In this document: positions 1 through 3,705 of the stretch, one piece after another
Numbering within the stretch: the stretch's first letter is position 1
Layout: each line of letters opens with the position of its first letter
Assembly (NCBI GenBank): GCA_012798055.1
Contig: JAAZOA010000124.1
Location: 1-5,463 of the forward strand
Origin: Syntrophomonadaceae bacterium
GTDB lineage: Bacteria > Bacillota > Syntrophomonadia > Syntrophomonadales > Syntrophomonadaceae
DNA length: 5,463 nt
Direction of reading: 5' to 3'
Position numbers and translations under genes: made by a program
Notes under the pieces: model-generated
Databases searched by the model: none
The model's input: only the letters and a program-made list of their open reading frames with translations
Told to the model about the DNA's origin: nothing

Positions 1-162
1 ATCATCATCATCCACCGCCAGTACCGCTACCGCCCCGGCATGTTCGACTACTTCCCGGATGCTCCGGTTGCCGTCCGGCAGGCTGACTGTATCCACTCTA
101 ACTTTTATTACCCGGCCCGCATATATTTCCCGGGTAGACAGGGTCTTTTCCGTAAGATCCAT
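1..162 (-). CDS. nudF: ADP-ribose pyrophosphatase (Nudix hydrolase), N-terminal 54 codons only
   Basis: The reading frame opens at ATG 162-160 and runs off the left edge of the window, so only the first 54 residues are visible. They begin MDLTEKTLSTREIYAGRV and continue through VRVDTVSLPDG and REVVEHAGAVAVLAVDDDD. This is the usual N-terminal layout of bacterial ADP-ribose pyrophosphatases (NudF, B. subtilis YqkG): an EKT..T..I..G.V strand, a V..DTV.LP.G turn, then the R..VEH.GAV.VLA strand that leads into the Nudix fold. The catalytic Nudix box would lie beyond the edge, so catalysis cannot be checked. Family members hydrolyse ADP-ribose to AMP and ribose-5-phosphate in the cytoplasm. A GGGGAGG ribosome binding site at 174-180 lies 11 nt from the ATG, and a second GAGG abuts the start. 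The gene begins 20 bp after the peptidase stop codon, so the two are probably co-transcribed. Confidence 0.86.
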   Translation of the reverse strand, partial: MDLTEKTLSTREIYAGRVIKVRVDTVSLPDGNRSIREVVEHAGAVAVLAVDDDD

Positions 163-182
163 CCTCGCCTATTCCTCCCCAT

Positions 183-1304
183 TCATATTTGAACCGCTTC
201 CTCAATGATGCTTAAAACCCAGCGGGCATCGTTCACCAGGTCTTCCACCCTTATATATTCCTCAGTGCTGTGTACTGCGTTCATCCCTATACCCAGATTG
301 GCGCAGCGGATGTTGTGGCCGTTTACGACACTGGCATCGCTTCCGCCTCCGGTGCTGATAAGCCTGGTAGTAAGTCCTATCCTATCTGCAGCCCTTTGGG
401 CCAGTTTCACCACATCCTCATCCGGCGAGAGGGTGGTCTCCGGATACAAAAGACTTATTTCAACTTCCGCTTTGCAGCCGTTTTGGGTGACCTCGGTGCT
501 GAAAATTTCCGCAAGTTGTCCTGTCAGTTGCTCGAGCTTGCTGCGTTTAAGACTCCGGGCTTCTCCCTTCACCCTGCAGCTGGCAGCCACAATATTGCGG
601 GCCAGCCCCCCCTCGATTACCCCAAAATTGCAGGTGGTTTCCTCGTCAATACGGCCGCACGGCATCTTGGCCAGGGCTTTGGCCATTACCTGAATGGCAT
701 TCAGGCCATCCTCGGGATTGATGCCGGCATGTGCCGCCCGGCCTTTGACCAGGTATTCGATTTCGTTCTGGCATGGGGACTGGGTCACAATGGTTCCCGG
801 TGCTCCCCCGCTGTCCAATACGTAGCCTATACGGGCCTGCAGCTTAGCAAAATCGAAGTTTTTGGCTCCCAAAAGGCCCTGCTCCTCGCTGACGGTAAAC
901 AACAGCTCCAAAGGAGGATGAGGCAGCCGGTTTTCCATAATCACCTCTATTGCCTCTAAGATAGCAGCTATCCCCGCTTTGTCATCAGCACCAAGAATAG
1001 TCTGGCCTTCACTCCTGATGATTTCATCGGGACCGCGGACCGCTTTGATGTTATGACCGGGAACAACGGTGTCCATGTGGGTGACCAACAATATTGTATT
1101 TCCGGCCAGGGTTCCAGGCACCTTGACCAGTAGATTGCCTGATTCACCCTGCAATATCTCCCCCGCTCCGTCTTCCGACAACTGGAATCCCCAGCGCCCG
1201 AACTCGCGCTTCAGCAGGTCCCGGAAAGCCCCCTCCTGCTTGGAGACCGAGTCAACCGCCACCATATTCATGAAATTGTTAACCAGCCTTTCCCGGTTGA
1301 TCAT
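183..1304 (-). CDS. M20-family metallopeptidase, tripeptidase T-like (PepT/YqjE type)
   Basis: A 373-residue cytosolic zinc aminopeptidase of the M20 family, close in length and motifs to PepT-like proteins such as B. subtilis YqjE. Visible metal-site motifs are THMDTV (H76, D78), LGADDKAG (bridging D107), the catalytic and metal-binding pair E140-E141 in VSEEQG, D164 in YVLDSGG, and the last ligand H345 in NAVHSTEEY. The lid or dimerisation domain, roughly residues 180-290, contains GRAAHAGINPEDGLNAI with H192. GGGSDASV near 319-326 is also typical. There is no signal peptide or membrane segment. The set is complete, so the enzyme should be active. It probably trims short peptides from the N-terminus, but exact substrate specificity within M20 cannot be read from sequence. 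The ATG at 1302-1304 is preceded by GGAGG (1316-1320) with an 11-nt gap. nudF follows within 20 bp, and a candidate promoter lies about 75 bp upstream. Confidence 0.92.
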   Translation of the reverse strand: MINRERLVNNFMNMVAVDSVSKQEGAFRDLLKREFGRWGFQLSEDGAGEILQGESGNLLVKVPGTLAGNTILLVTHMDTVVPGHNIKAVRGPDEIIRSEGQTILGADDKAGIAAILEAIEVIMENRLPHPPLELLFTVSEEQGLLGAKNFDFAKLQARIGYVLDSGGAPGTIVTQSPCQNEIEYLVKGRAAHAGINPEDGLNAIQVMAKALAKMPCGRIDEETTCNFGVIEGGLARNIVAASCRVKGEARSLKRSKLEQLTGQLAEIFSTEVTQNGCKAEVEISLLYPETTLSPDEDVVKLAQRAADRIGLTTRLISTGGGSDASVVNGHNIRCANLGIGMNAVHSTEEYIRVEDLVNDARWVLSIIEEAVQI

Positions 1305-1377
1305 GCCGGTCTATTCCTCCTCGCTCAAAGAATCAGCTCCTCTTAGGAATCGATACTCTGTTAATTAGCATAATCAT

Positions 1378-1406
1378 ACCATATCAGTCTTGCTCATCCT
1401 CGGCAA
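1378..1406 (-). promoter_or_regulatory. Candidate sigma-A promoter for the peptidase-nudF operon
   Basis: On the minus strand a TTGCCG (1401-1406) is separated by exactly 17 bp from TATGGT (1378-1383), a fair match to the TTGACA/TATAAT housekeeping consensus. A transcript would start near 1370 and carry a leader of about 65 nt before the peptidase ATG. A second TATGAT begins 5 bp downstream but is too far from the -35 for a normal spacer. The call rests on pattern match only. Confidence 0.38.
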
Positions 1407-1452
1407 TCCTGGGCTGGGTTTCTGGCCGCCACAACTGATCGACACGACTTCG

Positions 1453-1499
1453 GGACAGATAATAGCCGGCTTGGTGGTCCAAACCGGCTGCAGATGTCC
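1453..1499 (-). other. Two-tier RNA hairpin downstream of the small-protein gene
   Basis: Read as minus-strand RNA, AGCCGGTTTGG (1479-1489) pairs with CCAAGCCGGCT (1464-1474) around a four-base ACCA loop. This gives an 11-bp stem with a single G-U pair; on the plus strand that position would be a C-A mismatch, so the fold favours a minus-strand transcript. Outside it GGACA (1495-1499) pairs with TGTCC (1453-1457), with an internal loop of 5 and 6 nt between the tiers. It starts about 12 nt after the stop codon of the 48-residue gene. No U-tract follows (the next bases are ATTATC then the closing stem), so it is not a standard intrinsic terminator. It could block 3' exonucleases, act as an inefficient terminator, or be a copy of a palindromic intergenic repeat. 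Confidence 0.5.
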
Positions 1500-1510
1500 G
1501 TACACTGTGT

Positions 1511-1657
1511 TCAATATTGTTTGACTTTTTTCTTCTTCTCCAGCATTTCCTCTTCCTTGATCTTCTCTTCCATTTCCTCCAAATCTGCCATTGCTTCGAT
1601 TTTATCAATCTCTTCTTTTATTGCTTGTTGCTCATCTTTATCAACCAATTCTGCCAT
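1511..1657 (-). CDS. Small Lys/Glu-rich protein of unknown function, 48 residues
   Basis: The frame encodes 48 residues starting MAELVDKDEQQAIKEEID and ending KKKKVKQY. It has no cysteine, proline, glycine or tryptophan, and Lys plus Glu/Asp make up more than half of it. The periodic L/I/M spacing (I13, I17, I20, M23, L26, M29, I33, M37, L38) suggests one long amphipathic or coiled-coil helix. I do not recognise a family. A real gene is supported by an excellent ribosome binding site, AAGGAGGT (1665-1672), 7 nt from the ATG, and by an extended -10 element about 100 bp upstream. An in-frame ATG 24 codons earlier lacks such a site, so the internal start is preferred. The body ends at a run of six A (1526-1531 on the minus strand); one base less there would fuse it to a further open stretch ending at 1384. 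It may be a small regulator or an adaptor helix, but no function can be claimed. Confidence 0.62.
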   Translation of the reverse strand: MAELVDKDEQQAIKEEIDKIEAMADLEEMEEKIKEEEMLEKKKKVKQY

Positions 1658-1696
1658 ACTTCTGACCTCCTTGTTGAAAAATTGTGGTTTGTTAGT

Positions 1697-1726
1697 CTTT
1701 ACCGTTGGAGCCATCCGGTGACAAAG
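1697..1726 (-). other. Possible stem-loop in the leader of the small-protein gene
   Basis: On the minus strand CTTT (1723-1726) and ACCG (1716-1719) pair with CGGT (1701-1704) and AAAG (1697-1700), giving 8 bp interrupted by a 3-nt bulge and an 11-nt loop. It lies between the candidate promoter and the ribosome binding site of the 48-residue gene. I compared it by memory with common riboswitch cores and found no match. It may be a chance fold. Confidence 0.22.
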
Positions 1727-1759
1727 CAAATCAGGATAAACAGAGCCTTCCTATATTCA

Positions 1760-1768
1760 ATTATATCA
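1760..1768 (-). promoter_or_regulatory. Extended -10 promoter element for the small-protein gene
   Basis: The minus strand reads TGATATAAT, a perfect TGnTATAAT extended -10 box. The -35 position at 17-bp spacing is TTAGGG (1783-1788), a poor match, which is tolerated in extended -10 promoters. Transcription would start near 1753 and give a leader of roughly 95 nt before the ATG at 1657. Confidence 0.5.
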
Positions 1769-1837
1769 GAGAATGATCTCGACCCTAATCATGCTTGAAA
1801 TTCCTGCAATTTATTTTTCCCCACTTTTAACATTTTA

Positions 1838-1867
1838 TGTATATCAATTGTATATAATAGATAATAG
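1838..1867 (+). promoter_or_regulatory. AT-rich promoter region with short direct repeats, upstream of the 170-residue gene
   Basis: A perfect TATAAT (1853-1858) faces the plus-strand gene, with no convincing -35 at 16-18 bp; TTAACA at 1827-1832 would need a 20-bp spacer. Two copies of TGTATAT (1838-1844 and 1849-1855) are offset by 11 bp, about one helical turn, and the second overlaps the -10 box. A tandem ATAATAG (1854-1860, 1861-1867) follows. Together they suggest a promoter with a possible repressor or activator site. The remaining divergent region 1658-1961 holds the minus-strand promoter and leader, this element and a plus-strand leader of about 95 nt; no further gene is seen. Confidence 0.4.
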
Positions 1868-1910
1868 ATACATAAATAACCATAGCGGGAGTCCTTTTTG
1901 AGTTTTGAAT

Positions 1911-1931
1911 GCGGCTGAAGGTCCAGACCGC
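1911..1931 (+). other. Small hairpin in the leader of the 170-residue gene
   Basis: GCGGCTG (1911-1917) pairs with CAG (1924-1926) and CCGC (1928-1931) with a single bulged A and a 6-nt loop. It is the GC-rich island of an otherwise AT-rich leader and lies 17 nt before the ribosome binding site. A weaker CTAA/TTAG pairing (1933-1936 with 1946-1949) would touch the ribosome binding site. No known riboswitch consensus was recognised. Confidence 0.25.
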
Positions 1932-1961
1932 CCTAATCCAGTATGTTAGAGGAGGATAAAT

Positions 1962-2474
1962 ATGGATTGTCTCAAAGCTGAAAACATTGTAAATGGGTAT
2001 GCAGCTGCAGTGGCCAAAGGTTTTTTGGACAGGGACCTGGTGCGATACGAGTCCTGGCTGCCCTGCTCCAAAGACAGGATAGTAAGCGCATACAAAATAT
2101 TTTTTGCCTATGTGATCAAGTTTAAAACCCTGTCAAGGGATGATTTCAAAAAGCATCTCATGATATTAAACTATATCGATACTTTTGTTGAAGATGCGCA
2201 AGCAACCAAAATAAATGTTTTCTGGAAACTGGACACTGATGCCAAAAAGGAATTCCAGGAACAGTATCCAGAGATAACCCCGCTTTGCAAGTATTATTCT
2301 GACCATATCCTCATCAGTAAAGGTTATGAAGATGTCATAAATTTCGTTCAGGAAGTGCAGAAGCTGGATTGCCATAGTCAGTTTTATTGCCGGAAAATTT
2401 ACGAATTGGCGCAAATAAAGTATCTGCCAAGATACGAAAAATTTTTCCGTAATTCTTCGCTTTCAGTGGGTTGA
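1962..2474 (+). CDS. Protein of unknown function, 170 residues
   Basis: This is the only complete gene on the plus strand here. The ATG is preceded by AGAGGAGG (1948-1955) with a 6-nt gap, and the frame closes shortly before a strong terminator, so it is very likely expressed on its own. The product is soluble: no signal peptide or transmembrane stretch is visible. It looks mainly alpha-helical, is rich in Lys, Asp, Glu, Tyr and Phe, and has five cysteines (3, 35, 109, 137, 143). C137 and C143 are six apart (CHSQFYC), but no clear metal-binding pattern is formed. Notable segments are ESWLPCSKDRIVSAYKIFFAY near 30-50, which could be one amphipathic helix, and the basic-aromatic C-terminus near 150-163. 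I cannot assign it to a family. It is visibly AT-richer than recN or the peptidase, so it may have been acquired separately. Its convergence on spo0A does not by itself imply a role in sporulation. Confidence 0.82.
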   Translation: MDCLKAENIVNGYAAAVAKGFLDRDLVRYESWLPCSKDRIVSAYKIFFAYVIKFKTLSRDDFKKHLMILNYIDTFVEDAQATKINVFWKLDTDAKKEFQEQYPEITPLCKYYSDHILISKGYEDVINFVQEVQKLDCHSQFYCRKIYELAQIKYLPRYEKFFRNSSLSVG

Positions 2475-2517
2475 TCGGAAGATTACATTTTTGATGAATA
2501 AAGTTGATGCAAACCAA

Positions 2518-2541
2518 AAACCCGCCGTATGTCGCGGGTTT
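2518..2541. terminator. Bidirectional intrinsic terminator between the convergent genes
   Basis: AAACCCGC (2518-2525) pairs with GCGGGTTT (2534-2541) around an 8-nt loop. On the plus strand a T-rich tail (TTTGTTTGTTG) follows, ending the 170-residue gene 44 bp after its stop. On the minus strand the stem ends in TTTTTGG, ending spo0A about 70 bp after its stop. Symmetric stem and tails on both sides make a shared terminator likely. Confidence 0.85.
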
Positions 2542-2612
2542 GTTTGTTGTTGGACCCCAATCTTTTGGAGATCATACCTGATCAACATCACATGGTGCTT
2601 CCTACCCTAATA

Positions 2613-3413
2613 TCAGCTTACCTTACTGGCCATCCTCAATTTGTCAGCTATGATTGCTATGAATTCCGAATTGGTGGGTTTGCCCTTTTCGCCATTGTTG
2701 GCGAAGCCGAAAAAGCGATTGAGTCGGTTGGCATCGCCCCTCTCCCAGGCTAGCTCTATGGCATGGCGAATGGCTCGCTCTACCCTGCTGGGAGTAGTAT
2801 TATACTGCCTGGCTAGGTTTGGATACAATTCTTTGGTAACTGCACCCAGGTAATTTATATCCTGGGTAACCATCATAATGGCTCCCCTGAGATACTGATA
2901 ACCCTTAATATGAGCCGGCACCCCGATATCGTATATGATTTTGGTTACCTCCTGCTCCAGGTTTCTTATGGGCGAGATTGGCCTTGATATAAGGGGCGAT
3001 TCCCTTTTTTCAAACACTGGTTTTGTATCCCAGGCCACCTGTCTGATTCTTTCACCTAAAACCTCAATTTCAAAAGGTTTCAATATATAATAATCCGCCC
3101 CTAAATTCTGAGCCTTGTGGGTAATATGCTCCTGACCGAAGGCAGTCAGGATTATTATCTTGGGGCGGGGCGTGAGCTTCATCTCTTCCATCTTTTCCAA
3201 GACACCTATCCCATCAAGATAGGGCATGATCACGTCCAAAACGATAACATCGACTTCTCTTTGCGTTAAAATGTCCAGTGCTTCCACGCCGTTTGAACAG
3301 AATCCCACCGGTTCGAAATCGGTTTCATTCAGAAAATAGTCTTTTAAAATACTGCAGAATTCCCGATTGTCATCGGCTACCAGGACTCTCAGCTTTCCCT
3401 TGTAGTCAAACAT
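2613..3413 (-). CDS. spo0A: Sporulation master response regulator Spo0A
   Basis: A 266-residue response regulator, almost the same length as B. subtilis Spo0A (267). The N-terminal receiver domain (about 1-125) shows the acidic pair D14-D15 in VLVADDN, phospho-acceptor D60 in VIVLDVIMP, T90 in LTAFG and K112 in ILKPF. A linker leads to the Spo0A-specific C-terminal DNA-binding domain (about 150-266), with its near-invariant recognition helix RVERAIRHAIELAW and the closing KPTNSEFIA. Phosphorylated through a phosphorelay or directly by kinases, Spo0A binds 0A boxes and starts sporulation or other stationary-phase programmes. An in-frame TTG lies one codon upstream at 3414-3416, but the ATG at 3411-3413 is 9 nt from the G-rich ribosome binding site (3423-3428) and is preferred. 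All key residues are intact. Candidate sigma-A and sigma-H promoters sit in the gap upstream, which lacks the usual spoIVB. Confidence 0.98.
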   Translation of the reverse strand: MFDYKGKLRVLVADDNREFCSILKDYFLNETDFEPVGFCSNGVEALDILTQREVDVIVLDVIMPYLDGIGVLEKMEEMKLTPRPKIIILTAFGQEHITHKAQNLGADYYILKPFEIEVLGERIRQVAWDTKPVFEKRESPLISRPISPIRNLEQEVTKIIYDIGVPAHIKGYQYLRGAIMMVTQDINYLGAVTKELYPNLARQYNTTPSRVERAIRHAIELAWERGDANRLNRFFGFANNGEKGKPTNSEFIAIIADKLRMASKVS

Positions 3414-3466
3414 CAAAATTATCCCCCCACTTGGAATAATGTATCCCTAATAAACCATGGTGTACA

Positions 3467-3495
3467 CTTTTCGATAACCGTCGGCATATACCTTC
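3467..3495 (-). promoter_or_regulatory. Sigma-H-like promoter of spo0A
   Basis: The minus strand reads GAAGGTATA (3487-3495), 11 bp, then ATCGAAAAG (3467-3475). Against the B. subtilis sigma-H consensus RnAGGAwww-N11/12-RnnGAATww the -35 has one mismatch and the -10 has one clear mismatch in the GAAT core. Transcription would start near 3460, about 45 nt before the ATG. TATCGAA at 3470-3476, one base from a 0A box (TGTCGAA), overlaps the -10, and TGCCGAC lies exactly 10 bp upstream of it at 3480-3486. A sigma-H promoter closest to the gene is the known arrangement (Ps) in B. subtilis. Confidence 0.5.
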
Positions 3496-3511
3496 TTTTT
3501 ATTTGCACCAA

Positions 3512-3541
3512 ATATCACAAAATTCTGCCATATACCGTCAA
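3512..3541 (-). promoter_or_regulatory. Sigma-A-like vegetative promoter of spo0A
   Basis: TTGACG (3536-3541), five of six bases of the -35 consensus, is followed after 18 bp by TGATAT (3512-3517), a modest -10; a 19-bp register gives GATATT. It lies just upstream of the sigma-H-like site, so it would correspond to the vegetative Pv promoter known from B. subtilis. The -35 match is good and the -10 is weak. Confidence 0.4.
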
Positions 3542-3572
3542 ACATGAGAAGCGGCCCCTAAAGCCCTCTCCG

Positions 3573-3613
3573 AAAATCCCCATATTGGGGGACTCTGCAT
3601 CTGCGCTGATGCA
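3573..3613 (-). terminator. Possible weak terminator after recN (two adjacent hairpins)
   Basis: On the minus strand TGCATC-AGCGCA-GATGCA (3596-3613) forms a 6-bp stem with a 6-nt loop. CCCCA-ATA-TGGGG (3578-3590) then forms a 5-bp stem, and ATTTTC follows directly. A short stem with only four U is a weak intrinsic terminator, but the position, roughly 95-135 bp after the recN stop and upstream of the spo0A promoters, fits. Some readthrough from recN into spo0A is plausible. Confidence 0.35.
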
Positions 3614-3621
3614 ACTGCCCG

Positions 3622-3647
3622 TGTCGCCAAAATCGAAACATGTCGAT
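3622..3647. promoter_or_regulatory. Cluster of three 0A-box-like half-sites upstream of spo0A
   Basis: The plus strand reads TGTCGCC (3622-3628), AATCGAA (3631-3637) and TGTCGAT (3641-3647), all in the same orientation and 9-10 bp apart. The Spo0A site is TGTCGAA, so they match at 5, 5 and 6 of 7 bases. Spo0A dimers bind tandem 0A boxes at about 10-bp spacing, so an autoregulatory site is possible. The cluster is about 80 bp upstream of the sigma-A-like -35. Confidence 0.33.
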
Positions 3648-3705
3648 ATTTTAACACCCTGCAACTCTGGACAGAGCAATTCATGTTTCACGCTTCAGAC
3701 CGCAG

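Noticed and set aside
205..959. Long plus-strand open frames over the peptidase gene.
   Set aside because: They are antisense shadows of a gene with complete catalytic motifs on the minus strand; no starts with ribosome binding sites were seen.
1305..1340. An AAGAGGAG sequence followed by TTG AGC GAG GAG GAA TAG, a possible 5-residue leader peptide before the peptidase gene.
   Set aside because: It is too short to support; the GAG-GAG-GAA codons are simply the peptidase ribosome binding site.
1526..1532. AAAAAAG on the minus strand as a classical -1 slippery heptamer.
   Set aside because: The zero-frame codon boundaries (AAA AAA G) do not fit the X XXY YYZ register, and the open downstream frame needs a +1 shift, not -1.
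1658..1729. An N-terminal extension of the small protein by 24 residues, starting at ATG 1727-1729.
   Set aside because: There is no good ribosome binding site before that ATG, whereas AAGGAGGT sits 7 nt before the ATG at 1657; the extension also contains the leader stem-loop.
1494..1798. Phe/Leu/Ser-rich plus-strand open frames that look like membrane proteins.
   Set aside because: They are antisense to the Lys/Glu-rich small gene (AAG and GAA codons read as CTT and TTC) and lack ribosome binding sites.
1697..1961. Riboswitch candidates in the two leaders of the divergent region.
   Set aside because: Compared from memory with c-di-GMP, preQ1, TPP, glycine, fluoride and T-box cores; no conserved core matched, so only simple stem-loops are reported.
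3515..3691. A 58-codon minus-strand open frame starting with GTG that spans most of the recN-spo0A gap.
   Set aside because: It has no ribosome binding site, overlaps the hairpins, half-sites and -35 of the spo0A promoter region, and its translation resembles no known protein, including SpoIVB.
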